From assembly GCA_030063045.1 (NCBI GenBank), contig JAQSEB010000031.1:1612001-1676000 (forward strand): DNA of 64,000 nt. The letters are read 5' to 3'. The translations under genes and the position numbers were made by a program. Shown piece after piece: positions 34,715-47,352 of the stretch. The notes under the pieces are model-generated. The model did not search any database. It worked only from the letters and a program-made list of their open reading frames with translations, and was not told where the DNA came from. Each line of letters opens with the position of its first letter. Positions within the stretch are counted from its first letter, which is position 1. The stretch comes from Pratylenchus scribneri (Eukaryota; Nematoda; Chromadorea; Rhabditida; Pratylenchidae).

Positions 34715-36869
34715 TCAATGTTCTCCTTCATGGAAATTTTGCACTCCAGGAAAGAAATAGAATTTCTTTCGGAGTCGATTCACTTGTTCCGGCGTTTGTT
34801 TGAATCTTTTTGGGCAATTTGTTTCTCTTTTGGCCACCAAATTGTTCACCCTCGTCAGCATACTCAAAAGATCCTCCTTTTTGGCCCATTTGCTGAATAT
34901 TTCACAAAGGGATTGAACAAACCAACTTCCGGAGGATGAATTGCGCCATGAAACATAATAGGGGGTGGTTGGATAGGCAATTAGTACATCCACCTCAGTT
35001 GGCTCATTCACCGATTGAATTGACAATTTTCGGACTGAAAATGGATGGAATTAAACAATTGGGAGGATATTTTCCCTTGCCAAAATGTTGTTCTCTTTGT
35101 TTTGGACTTGGCGGCGGCGGATTGGCCCGAAAAAGGCCGCCCATTGACATATTTATTCGGCCATTATTGGTATTCTTTTTGCTTTTCGATGAAAAAAATG
35201 AAGACCAAAATGAGGATGGACCGCCCCCGGCCCCATCATTTGTGTCCGTGCCTTCATCCAATCGTAATGGTCGCTGAATTCCTTCATCCATTTCAACTAC
35301 ATCAAAATTCATTCAATTCAAAAGGAAAAAATGTAAACCAACTTCCACGGCATGCCTGAACAATGAATATTTTTGGCTTTCCCCTCAGCCCTGGGGCATT
35401 TTGATTGAGTGATCGGAGCAAATCATGAACATTCACTTTTCCATCATCCGTACCCATAATCACATCATGTTCTCCATGGCTCATCAACACAACAATGGCA
35501 GAATCCATTCTTTGATGCTCCGGATGGGTGGCAAAATCGGACATTGCCCAAAGAATTTGCTTAAAAAGAAATAAATGAGAAAATAACTTACTTAAATTTC
35601 GACTTGCCTCTGCAGTCAAATCATTTTTTGATTGAACTTTATAATTGAGTTGTTGCAATAAATTTGTTATTTTGATCACATCCACTTGCGATCCATCCCT
35701 TTTGTTTCGATTTTGGAAATGAAAATTGTTGATGATTAGGGCGAGGCCGCGAGGCGATGAAAAATTCCTGTAAATCTGAAGAGGAAATTAATTAATGTGA
35801 TTCAACGATTAAGACAAAATAATAATTAAATTTGTTGATATTATCATATTATATCGATATTCTCATATTTACCTCATTCTTATTCTCCCTATAATATGCC
35901 ATCATATCAAAAAATGTTCCATCGCCTCCGGCAAAAGCTGAATCCACATTTTCCACTCGAATTTGGCTTGAATCTTCATCAATCATCCATTCTTCTATTT
36001 CTTCTTCCTTTAGTTCCTCTTCCTTTTGGCCATTTTCAATAAAATGTTTCCAACATTTTTCCATCCATTCCAAATTGGCCAATTCATAAAAAATACTGAA
36101 TTGAAGGGGAATTTATGGGAATTTTGCCAAAATTTGCCTGAATATTCGAAATTGGCGTGAAACAATGAGTGCAAGGCAAAATGATTCGAATGAATGGATT
36201 GGCTGATTTGGATCAACCAAAATGTTGATCACTTTTTGGCATTCATTTTCTTCCTCCCCAAAATGATTAATTTCTGCCCATTTTCCCATCATTTCCATTA
36301 ATTCGCCTGAATTCTTCAATTTCATTCTCAATAATTCAGCGTGTCGTTCAACAAATTCCCGACGATGATCAAAATCAATTGAAGTGGAATTAAAGTCATT
36401 TTCTGAAAAAAAAGTGTGAATTGTTTTGCCATTGGCATTTGGCAACCTTCATTGGGTAATTCACAATTTGATGGGACAAAGAATGGGCGATCATCATAGG
36501 TTCTGGCGAATTGTTCAAATCTGAATTTAGGCAAAATTAATTAATTTTAATGTCAATTTGCCTGGAGGAATCAATCAAATGGAGTCCAATGAATTTGCAA
36601 AAAAGTCCAAAATTGCCGGAATGAAGAAGGGCATCGATAAAGGCCATATAAAATGAAAGATCCTCTTTGGGCAATAATTTCAGCAAAGAAATGGCCAAAT
36701 CACGATCGGAGGCCAAATGATCGAATTTAGTGGACAATTCCGGATTATGGCGACAAATTCGAAATAAATGAGAAAGAAGGGGCCGAATTGGATTCGAAGT
36801 CAAATTGTCGACTAATTCTGCCGAATGAAAATCCACAAAATTGGCCAACTTTTTTGTGGGCCTTTCCAT
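34715..36869 (-). CDS. ced-3: CED-3-like caspase with CARD prodomain
   Basis: Apoptotic cysteine protease. The N-terminus (about 36537-36869) is a CARD-like helical domain (LVDNLTSNPIRPLLSHLFRI, SLLKLLPKEDLSFYMAFIDA). A second helical stretch at about 36113-36420 (VERHAELLRMKLKNSGELM, FCLALIVSRQFRIFRQIL) looks like another death-fold domain. The protease begins with NFSSPRGLALIINN, close to the CED-3 p17 start. The catalytic His is in LMSHGEHDV and the Cys in IFIVQACRG. A Pro/Ser-rich linker (35004-35310) separates the small subunit, DVLIAYPTTPYYVSWRNSSS, GSWFVQSLCEIFS, LRKKFYFFPGV. All catalytic and substrate-pocket residues I can check are present. It is convergent with the FMO gene, 98 bp between stops. 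Confidence 0.92.
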
Positions 36870-39825
36870 TTTTAGAATTGCAACAAAAAACCCTTCTGAA
36901 TTAATTGAATGAATAAATTGAATTGAATTTAAAGTGAATCAATTTTGGGTGACTGAGGGAAGGAGGGCAAAATGTTCGACGGTCGCCTCCGCCCAAATAA
37001 TTTATGGCGCCCATCCCTCCATCCATCCATTTGGCTCCATTTCTGCTCTCAAAATGACCAAATCCGACCCGACCCTCATTTTGGCCGCTGAAAGGCGAAC
37101 CATCGATGGACGACCCTTGGGGGGACGAAATAGAGGATGAGGGAGGAAGGAATGACCCCCAGCTGCGAGGGAATAATAAATGGAGAAGAAATTGGTGATG
37201 ATGGGTTCAAATTGGACAAAAATGTCCAAATTAAAATGTTTTTGAGTAGGATGGACAAAGTTATCGACGACCTTAATTGGAGAGGAAATAATGGCCATTT
37301 AAATGAAATAATTTACATTCAATGTTTGTTTTAAGTATTGAACAATCCAATTCTTTTCCCAACAATTCCATATCAAATTCCCATTCCAATTTCATTTCAA
37401 TCCTTTTTAATTCTTTAATATTTTTTTTCAAAATATTGAATATGGATTTCTAGGGTTCACAATGAAATTGGATGAATTGGTTTATTGCCATGGAAATTTT
37501 GGAAAGAATGCCGAATATGGGCCAATAGTTTTGTTTTGCCTACCTAAAATTTGTGTGAAGTGGATTTACAGCAAAAAAATGTGCAAAAATGAACAAATTT
37601 GTCAAATTCCTTCCCAAATTTTGTGTTAATTTCCTCATCCTCCTAATTCCACCCTTCCTTTTCCCTCATTTTCACTTTTGGCACAAACTTCTCCAATTTC
37701 TGGGAATATATTGGCCAAAGCAACAGCCAAAATGAAAACGGCATCCCTCCTTCCCCCATTTTTCACTTTTACCGTCAAGTGGGGCGTTGGGGGAAAGGAA
37801 TTTGGGAATGCAAATGAGCGGATGGGCCAAAATGAGAGGCGGCACAAATTACCGTGGCATTGATGGGCCATTATACCCTTCATTGCTCATTTCCTCTTTT
37901 TTCTTCTCCATTTCATTTCGGTTTAAAATTAAAACGCATTTTCCCATTCAAAATCACTTTTAAATTAGTCAAAATCATTTTGTTGGCCAATCTCAGCCAA
38001 TTTTATGGCCTATTTTGAACATTTTTTTCTTTCCGCCTCTCCATTTCTATGCCATCATTTTGCCCATCCAAAAACATTGGCATTGAATGATCTCAGCCAA
38101 TTTGCACTTGGATTTGGCCAATTTTCCCTCAACGAATTATTTATTCGCACGAAATTTGTCCATCCATCCATCCCATCTAAATTCATTCCCTCCTTTCGAT
38201 TTCGACTTTTCATTTTTATTCCCCCATTCGGCCTTTGGCCCGAACACATTCTCCAATGCCGTGGCCCTATTCCCCCTCCTCCCCCTTTTTTTCCCTTTTT
38301 GCCACATTTTTTGACGCCGAATCAAATCCAATTTCCCGGCCATTGCTTCTCTCAAAAATGAGTTTTTGTTTGTACCAACCTCCATTCAAAAAAAAACCCA
38401 AAACAGCTGGTGGATGGCATAAAATCCAAAGTGGGGAAAATATGCCAAATATTCCCTTCACAACCCAACTCATCAATTGGTCAAAAGGCGCCATATCCAT
38501 CCATCCATTTTGCCCCCAAATATTGTCCCAATGGGCCAAAGAAAACGAATAAACAACCCCAAAAGGGGTGAAGGGCACATTTCCTTTTCCAATTCATCAT
38601 ATCCGCCTCCTCTCTATTCATTTTATGTTCTTTGGCCAATTTACTTTGTTTCGCCTTTGCGCGACATTCAACTTTTTGCAATTTGACACATTTTTTGCTC
38701 TTGAATTCCTTCCTTCATTTTGCCCATCCAAATGCCATTTTCGACCACTGCAAAAAATGTGTCAATCCACCAATATTCCATCCCCCCCCCCTCCCATTCA
38801 TTTTGTTGGCCAATCTTTTCGGTTTATTTTATATGTCCATCCATTTTATTGGCCAATCTTTTCGGTTTATTTTATATGTCCATTTATCCCCTTTTCACCC
38901 CATTCGACGCATTTCCTCCTCAATTTTGTCCCCTCCATTTTTTCCTCATTTTTGCCACCTTTTTCTGGAAATTTGCCCATCCCCCCCCCCCATTCAATCC
39001 AGTCCAATTCCCCCTCCTTTTCCTTTCTTCCTCCTTTCGCGCCACCAATTTCCGGCCAAAATTGTTTTTGACAGCCCAGTCTTGGATTAATCCATCCCAT
39101 CCAATGCTACTGCTGCTTGGCCCAATCTGCTGCATTGCCAAATGTGCCACCAACGAACGAGGAATTGCATTTTTGCACTTCTTCAACAACTTTCTTATTC
39201 GGGGCCAATTCTCTCTCATCATTTTTTCTTCAAATCCGCCCATTCCAATTTAATCTTTTGCCTTTTAATATGTTGAATATATTCCCCTTTTATCCATTCA
39301 TTAATCAGTGGCTTTTAAAGTACTAGTTTTATTTTTCTTTTTTAATACTTTCTTGGAAATCCCTGCTGCGATTTATTTAAAATGCCCTAATTACTCCGTT
39401 TCCCCTTTTTTGTTCCAAATTTTCATTTGCACTTTTCCCCTGTTTTTCCGCAATCAATTTCTCCTTCAATTTTGTTGGCACAAAATTGGCCATGTGAGAA
39501 TTTTATTCGGGAAAAGCAAAAAATTGATTACAAACAAAATGAAAAGGCAAAAAGAATGCAGAGGAACACTTTAAAATGAAATGAAATTGATACTTTGTCT
39601 TGGAATGGAACATGGAAGTGGGTGGGTGGGTGACTGACATGCTTTTTGGCAATTTGCGCGAATAAAATGAAAAAAAAAGAAATGGATGGAGGATATTTGG
39701 GGGAAATAGGCCAGACAAAAACCATTTTGAAGAAACATCATCAAAACATCAGTTTATTTTATTTATTTTGACCAATTTTGCATTTTAAAATATTATTATT
39801 TCAGCCTTTTTTGCCTTTTAAAAAA
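36870..39825. other. Gene-poor, pyrimidine-rich region
   Basis: T/C-rich on the plus strand from about 37600 on, with poly-C runs (38784-38793 and 38982-38990). The open frames are long but made of Phe/Pro/His/Ser-rich sequence without a recognised domain. It holds the presumed ced-3 promoter at its left end and the adenylyl cyclase promoter at its right end. A TTATTTCAG at about 39796-39804, 21 bp before the cyclase ATG, could be a splice-leader acceptor. Confidence 0.5.
38806..38883. repeat. Two-copy tandem repeat of 43 bp spacing
   Basis: TTGGCCAATCTTTTCGGTTT and the following TATTTTATATGTCCAT occur twice in direct orientation, at 38806 and 38849. The copies are identical over about 35 bp. 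It is a recent local duplication in non-coding DNA. Confidence 0.85.
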
Positions 39826-42800
39826 ATGATTTTTGCCAAATCCGCCTCATCCTCCATCATCGAAGTTAGCCCAAAAAGTCAACGACTTTTGCATAAAAAT
39901 TCACATCAAGAAAACAAAAATTGTTTGGGTCACCAACAAAAGAATGGAAACAGTGGATTGGATGGGAAAACGATTAACAATAATAATAAAAAGGAAAAGA
40001 TGAAAAACAAAGGAACATCAACAAATTGGAAAAGGGCAAGGAGTGGAAAAAGTGAGTTGGAAAATTATAATCTGTTGATTGATTAGTGTTAATAGGTGGA
40101 TTCTCTTCCTCCTCCATATAATTAAAATCCTCAATTACAATTACAATCCCCCCCCCCTCCCTCCCTAAACTATACTGGCATTTCAAACGGTGGCAAAAGA
40201 GAAATAATTAATTTAATTGACATTAATTTCAACCTTTGATTAAATTCATTTAATTAAAAATATTAATAAAATTAGCTTAATTTTCGATTATATTTATCTA
40301 CATTTTAAGTGTATAATAAATAGAATAACTCGCTTCAAATTTTTTGTAGATATTGAAATAGTTCTCAAATTCTCTTTAAAGGGACACGAAAATCATTTAA
40401 GATTGGTTTAGCTTGAGCAAAGTTGTTTACAAAATTGATAGGCATGAAAACAAAGGGAGGCCACATAGAAAATCATGATTTTTCCCTGCAGTAATAAATG
40501 AGAAGAGAGAATACGGTATTTTGAAAATGGAAGGAAAGGAAACACACATTTTCCCTTCTTGTTCTTTCCCTTGTTGATCTTCGGAAGATATGCCCCCAGG
40601 TTTTTTAGCAATAACTTTTGAATTAATGGGCTAATTTCATTGATCGATATGTCATTTTGAAGAGTAGAAAATTGCCAATATTTTTAACATAAATGGGCCA
40701 AATGTATTTGAACCTATTTTCTATAATTTTGCATATTTTTGGAAAAGTCTTATTCAATATATAAGCCAATCTCAATGCTTTAAATAAATTTATTTAGGCA
40801 GTCGTTGGTCATCAGGTCGGACAACTTCCAGTCGAGGCGGTGGCTTGCATTCGGCAGAAGCTGGGGAACGTGACGAAGTCCGTGCCGCTTTATTACGCCA
40901 TTGGACTTCCCTTGACCGTGCCCGGCTCCACACTTTTCATCTTTGGCTATTTGTTTATGCCCTCGCCCAAATATTCCTTTTCCATTATCTTTGCCATCGG
41001 TCATTCATTCCTTCCAAATCCACAATCAATTCCCCAATTTTCAGGGTTTGGTCCTTGGTTTATTTGTGTTTTTGCCTCCTTTTTCCGGCCCTTGTCCTCG
41101 TCTCATTTGTGCTCATTCGATATTATGGCGATGAACAACAACGAAGTCGGCTGGTCCGCTTCTCCTTGGTCGGTCAATATTCATTCTTTTGGATCTCCCA
41201 AATCCCCTTTCCAGGTTTCCTCCGTCTCCTTTCCAATCTTCCTTTGGCTCATCCACCTCCCATTGATTTCCGAATTTCGGGTTAAGCAGGAAAGGATTGC
41301 GGAATTGTCCTCGCTTTGTTCTTCAATGGCCATTTCCACCCTCTACCAATTCTTTGTCCTCCCCCGCCAACGGCGTCTATTCCTTTTGTTGTCGGTGGCC
41401 TTCAATTTCCTTAATACTTTCCTGATTGGCGCCGTTCTCTACAATTCATCCGATCAAATCCTCTCCCGAGAATGGGAATCCCCTTTTCTGATGGTCCTTC
41501 CATTGTTCATCTACCAAGGATTGGTCATCCTTGTTGGCATCATTTGTGACTCGAATTCGGCCAGCAGTCGGCAAATGATTGCCCAAAAATTGACTGAAGC
41601 TGTTCATCGCCGTAATGAATTGGATGGTCTGAAAAGTCGTCAGGTGGGCAATTTAATGGAGGGAATAATTGGCAAAATAATATTCATTTAAAGGACCAAT
41701 TATTGTTGAGTGTCATTCCAGCGTATTTGACGGACAAAGTCAGCAAATCCATTTTTGCCACCTCCTCTGAGGCCGATTTCAGCAATCATAATGGAAATCA
41801 AAAATTATTCCATGAACTTCATGTTCAGGCAAAACAATAATTCCCTTTACCTTTATTGTCATTGCTTTAAAGGTCCATGAAAATGTGTCCATTTTGTTCG
41901 CTGATATTGTCAATTTTACGCAATTGGCTGCCCAACTTTCGGCAAAGGATTTGGTCAAAACATTGAATGAACTTTACAGTAAATTTGATGAAGATGCCCA
42001 GGTGGATTAATCCATAATAATAATATCTTCATTGGGGAATTGCAGAAATTGAGTTGTATGCGAATTAAATTCCTCGGAGATTGTTATTATTGCGTCAGTG
42101 GAATGCCCGTTAATCGGCCAAATCATGCGGATATGTGCGTTCTCATGGGTAAGATTTATACCCAAAAATGAGTGGATTTGGCAATTTTAGGCCTGGAAAT
42201 GATCAAAACAATTCGGCAAGTCCGTTTGGCCACCGGGGTCGATGTGGACATGCGAATTGGCGTTCACACTGGATCAGTTCTGTGCGGCATTTTGGGGCTC
42301 AAAAAATGGCAATTTGATGTTTGGTCCGATGATGTAACTTTTGCGAACCAAATGGAAACAACCGGAAAGCCAGGGGCCCTTCATATCAGCAAAAAGACAC
42401 GGGACAGTCTTTATGGGGACTATAATATTGTGGAAGCACCAAAATCCGAGGATCCAATCATTTTGGGTGATTTCCTTTTCCCTCCTAAATCAATCCATTG
42501 TTCAGCTCATGGCCAACCAACTTTTCATATTTTACCGGACAAATCCACAATTTTGGAGCGTACAGCCTCAATTTATGCGAACAAACGAAGAGCAATGGAT
42601 TTGAGGTAAAATGGAATTATAAAGAACTGCCCAAAATTGAAATAAAATGAATTAATTAGTTTATGTTCAAATAAAAATGAATTGAATGGAAAGGTTCATG
42701 TTTGTAAATGGAATTCCCATTTTATTAATAAAGAAATAAATTAATAAATTGAAAAGAATCCACTCTTCCAAAACACTATAATATTGGCTGGGATTGATGG

Positions 42801-45800
42801 GAGGTAGGAGTGCGCAAAAATGTGTGCCTTTCAATTAAATATATTTTGATTTATTCAATGCCAATGCTTTATCATTTCCCTTCCCTTTAAATTCATTTAC
42901 AGTCCATCCGATTTTGATTTGTCCAATGTGGATTCATTGAGCATGGATGGTGGTCTTTTGCCAATTGGTGGACCCACAATTCGGCATCAAAGGGCAATTT
43001 CGATGAAAGCAAAAAGTGTGAAAATGACCGAATATTGGGGCGAACAAACTCAAGCATTGACCCGCCCTTTGGCCGTGTCAAGAACAAAAAGTCGAAGGGA
43101 ACCAAGGATGTTGACAGATTTGGAAAATGGTACAAATTTAGGAGAGGAAATGGCCAAGAAAAAAGGTAGCAAAGATATAAATAAATGAATTAAAATAACA
43201 AACAGACCAAAATGGGAATTTGGCATCGGAAAGAAGGGAAGAGGCCACCAAAAGCAACAATCAAAATAATGTTGGCCAAATATCATTGAAAGTGGAATCA
43301 GCTTATGAAGGAGGAAGCACAACTGGGGATGAAGAAGGTGGCACAGAAAGTCGGGCATTGAGGGAAAGGCGAAGGAGGAATCGGGCCACGGATTATGGGA
43401 CAGGGACTGGAGTTAGCATGACACTGATTGAGAACAATTTGGGCAGTTTAAGTCCAACTAGGCAAGTTTTAAACGGGGCAGACAAATTATGAATCTGAAA
43501 ATACAAGTTAGGATTTTCGGAACCTTTTTTATTAGAGTAGGACAGAATCAGTTATCAGTTTTTCGAACGTGTTGGATAAATATTGGTTTTTGGTTTCTCT
43601 AATTTTCGGTTTTTATGAGCAAAAATTCACAATTTCGGTTTTAAATTGCATAGATTTTCTCCAATCGAAACGAGCCTGTGTAAATTATTCCCAAAATTGA
43701 CGTATTCCAAACATTCATTTATCCCCCATTTTTAGGCTGAACATTTTGTTCCATTGTACCACTGGCAGTTGCGAACTTTCTCCCTATCTTCTTTTGCCAT
43801 TCATCAATCGCGAATTCAGCGTCAAATCCGAATGTCGGCTCATTCTTTTGCTTTCAATTCCATTGGCTGCTGCCAACTATTTACTCGTTTACCAAAATGT
43901 TCCGTCAGTGCTCCAGAACTCTATTCCCCCAAATAATATTCCCAAAATAGGGTCAAAGTTCAGCCGATGGTCACTGGCCAAATTCTGATTTGTTTGGGCA
44001 TTCTCCTTTTCATTTGTGCCCTTGAATCTTTGTGCCGTGCTGCCAAAGTTTTGCTCACAATGATTGCCTTTGTTGTTTCCCTCTTTTTGCCCATTGGCCA
44101 ACATGTTTGTTCGCCCATTCATCGCTTATTTCAATTACACCAATTTAGCTTTGTCTCGTTCTGTTGGCCGTCACTTGGCATCAATTGCCCGTTTTTTCCA
44201 TTCTTTGGCTACCTTGTTTGTTTAGGCATCATAATCATCACAAAAAAAAATATTCAATTTTAGCTTGCATTTGCCACATGTGCTCAGTATTCGCTCTGTA
44301 CAGGTGGTCCTATTAGACCTAATCTATGACTAAAGTTGTTCGGGATGAGAGCTGAGCCTAGGTTCAAGCCCCGGGCCTTCGCTGGAGTATTAAGCTCCAG
44401 TGGCCCAAATGAATGGGATAGGGATTGAAGGAAATTAACTTTAAATTATTCTTTTTTATCTGTGGAGACTGGGGAAAATGTGGAAGGGTAATAACAGGAA
44501 AGGAAAAAGGGTGGAAAGGAACAAAGAAGGCAGATTGGGGCAATATTTGATTGATAGGTTGACAGGGCGATTAGAAAGGAGGCAAAGTGTGGGCGGAGAG
44601 GCCCTTCCTTACTTAGGTATTATTGGCATTGACATTCCCATCTCCATTTTCCCCCCTCCATTTCCTTCTCCGCTACAGACTTCCCTATCCAATGCGCTGC
44701 TTCCTTGCCTCCGTCGATTGTGGCCTATTCCTCCTTTTATTGGTTCTTTTTTCCACTTCCGTCTCCAATGTTCTACAATCGGCTCCAATTATCAGTTGCC
44801 AAGTCACAATTTGGTTAATCATTTATCCTTTTTAAATAATATTTCCCATTCATCATTTACAGTTTGGTCAATATGATTGCCCTTTTTTTGTTGCTTCTTT
44901 TCATCGCCCGAATTGTTTGTTTTCTCCTTCAAATTCCCATTTTTTCAATTTTAATTAAAGACTGAATATGAGAGGAAAATGGAGGCATCCTGCAATGTTG
45001 CATTCAAAAATGAGGAAAGGGATGTGCAATTAATGCAGGACATCAATCGGCTTCTCATCCACAATATTCTGCCCCCAACTGTGGCCCATAAATTCCTTTC
45101 ACATGATCGAAACAAAGATGTACCCTTTTTTGGTGAATATTCCTTACATTAGTACATTTTTTAAGGAATTATATGCCCGGGATCATGACAATGTGTGCAT
45201 TATGTTCGCCTCAATACCAAATTTCAAGGATTATTGGAGTGAATGTGACACGAGCCGAAAGTTGGAATGCCTGAGATTGTTAAATGAGATTGTTTGCGAA
45301 TTTGATAAAGTTAACTGGCCATTTTAATGGAATAATTCTTTTGTTTCCACTCATTTCAGCTTCTTTCCAAACCAAAATTTAGTTGTATTGAAAAGATCAA
45401 AACAGTGGCCAGCACTTATATGGCAGGTGGGCAAAAGAATGACGGGGAGAATTATAAATTAATTGGGAATTAATAAATGGTCTTATATTCTTTTTGACTA
45501 TTTACTTTTTCCACTAAAATGATCATCAAAATAGATGAAGGATAAATGAGGATTTGGTTTATAAGACTATTATTTGAAATATCCTTTTATGGATTTCATT
45601 TAAAGAAGGAATATTTTCATTTTTAGCTGCCGGATTGACCGATTCGGACACGGCGGATAATAGCGTAAATTAAATTACAATAAATTCCTTCCTAAATATT
45701 TAATAATTTCAGCCAGAAAGGAATACCACAGTGGTTTGTCAACGATATTCATTCATTTTTAATTAGATTCCCCTTTATTCCATTAAAAAAGATGGTCGAA

Positions 45801-46282
45801 TTCGCCCAGGTTTTGATCAAAATACCGAGGGAACATTTCAATTTCCCCCATTTTTAGACAATGGCCACCGTTTTAGACCAACTCAACATTGATTCATTCC
45901 AGAATTTTCAACTCCGAATTGGTCTCCCCTCTCTACTTTAGATTATATTCATATTTTTCAGGCATCAATGTGGGCCCAGTTGTGGCCGGAGTACTTGGCC
46001 AAAAGCCCCAATATGATATTTGGGGCAATTCGGTGAATATTGCCAGTCGAGTGAGTCAATCAACCACCAAAATTGGAAGAAATGAAATCTGAATTGTAGA
46101 TGGACAGTTCTGGCAAAATTGGATTCATTCAAGTGAATGAGGAAACGAAGCAAATTTTGGCAAGAAAAATTGACTATCCTTGGGTGTCCCGAGGCGAAAT
46201 CAACGTAAAGGGAAAAGGAATGATGCGGACATATTTGCTGAAATTGGGAAAAGCCAGACCCAGAGTCACAATTGCCAAATAA
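39826..46282 (+). CDS. Transmembrane adenylyl cyclase
   Basis: Makes cAMP from ATP at the plasma membrane, usually under G-protein control. Exon 1 encodes a basic cytosolic leader and ends at GTGAGT (near 40049). The first 6-TM cassette lies at 40799-41550. C1 runs about 41690-42480: [29 protein letters not shown] with the first metal Asp, [19 protein letters not shown] with the second, [22 protein letters not shown]1b part follows, then TM cassette 2 (43740-44940). C2 covers 44960-46282, with [34 protein letters not shown] and [11 protein letters not shown] carrying the catalytic Asn, Arg and Lys. It looks closer to the AC2/4/7 type than to ACY-1/AC9. About 20 exons. The intron at 41829-41872 is GC-AG, and a dispersed repeat lies at 44311-44634. 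The exon structure of C1b-TM2 is approximate. Confidence 0.92.
44311..44634. repeat. Dispersed repeat, copy 2 (in an adenylyl cyclase intron)
   Basis: Same family and orientation as 7167-7605 but with a single copy of the AG-rich module. The head reads GAGCTGAGCCTAGGTTCAAG followed by CCCCGGGCCTTCGCTGG. The GGTTCAAGCCCC part resembles a tRNA-type B box, so a SINE origin is possible but not shown. The right end, ATTATTGGCATTGACA, lies next to the following cyclase coding exon. Confidence 0.8.
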
Positions 46283-46563
46283 ATGAAGAAATAGAATTGC
46301 CATAATTTTATAAATTATTCCCCACAATTGAATTGGTGCTTTATGCAAAAAATACAATAGTAATAAATAAATACGGCTACTCCTTATAATTTCTATTGTT
46401 TGCTTCGTTGATAAATTTGATTTCTAAACCAATTTTAATTTCACTTTTTAAATGAATATTAACAAATTAATTATTATATATTAATAAATCGGAACAGAAT
46501 TTCCATCATCATCATCCTCCTCGCCCCAGCTAAATAAATATCAAATGTGTTTTTCTTTTTATT
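46283..46563. other. 3' flank of the adenylyl cyclase gene
   Basis: AT-rich, with AATAAA-type signals (for example near 46365). No gene is seen before the satellite. Confidence 0.5.
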
Positions 46564-47352
46564 AGATTGTAATTGTAATTGTGTTTTATTTAGTGCAATT
46601 GTAATTGTGTTTTATTTAGTGTAATTGTAATTGTGTTTTATTTAGTGCAATTGTAATTGTGTTTTATTTAGTGTAATTGTAATTGTGTTTTATTTAGTGC
46701 AATTGTAATTGTGTTTTATTTAGTGCAATTGTAATTGTGTTTTATTTATTGCAATTGTAATTGTGTTTTATTTAGTGCAATTGTAATTGTGTTTTATTTA
46801 GTGTAATTGTAATTGTGTTTTATTTAGTGTAATTGTAATTGTGTTTTATTTAGTGCAATTGTAATTGTGTTTTATTTAGTGCAATTGTAATTGTGTTTTA
46901 TTTAGTGCAATTGTAATTGTGTTTTATTTATTGCAATTGTAATTGTGTTTTATTTAGTGCAATTGTAATTGTGTTTTATTTAGTGCAATTGTAATTGTGT
47001 TTTATTTAGTGCAATTGTAATTGTGTTTTATTTATTGCAATTGTAATTGTGTTTCATTTAGTGCAATTGTAATTGTGTTTTATTTAGTGCAATTGTAATT
47101 GTGTTTCATTTAGTGCAATTGTAAATGTGTTTTATTTAGTGCAATTGTAATTGTAATTGTGTTTCATTTAGTGCAATTGTAATTGTGTTTTATTTAGTGC
47201 AATTGTAATTGTGTTTTATTTAGTGCAATTGTAATTGTAATTGTGTTTCATTTAGTGCAATTGTAATTGTGTTTTATTTAGTGCAATTGTAATTGTGTTT
47301 CACTTAGATTGTAATTGTGATTTATTTAGATTGTATTTGCAAATGTGTTTTT
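46564..47352. repeat. 26-bp tandem satellite, about 28 copies
   Basis: Head-to-tail units of 26 bp, each with core GCAATTGTAATTGTG followed by TTTTATTTAGT. Variants are GTG/GCG-type starts, TTTCATTTAGT, and units lengthened by an extra TAATTG. The array decays at its right end (from about 47300). It is non-coding and lies in the intergenic space between adenylyl cyclase and AKT. Confidence 0.97.

Noticed and set aside
38005..39253. Phe/Pro/His-rich open frames on the plus strand
   Set aside because: Pyrimidine-rich DNA yields these frames in all three phases; the tandem 43-bp duplication and poly-C runs within them argue against coding.
43500..43730. Second small MITE in an adenylyl cyclase intron (CGGTTTT motifs)
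   Set aside because: The TTTCGG/CGGTTTT motifs resemble those inside the 19406 element, but no inverted ends or target duplication could be found.
44330..44400. tRNA gene in the dispersed repeat
   Set aside because: Only a B-box-like GGTTCAAGCCCC is visible; I could not form an acceptor stem or an anticodon arm.
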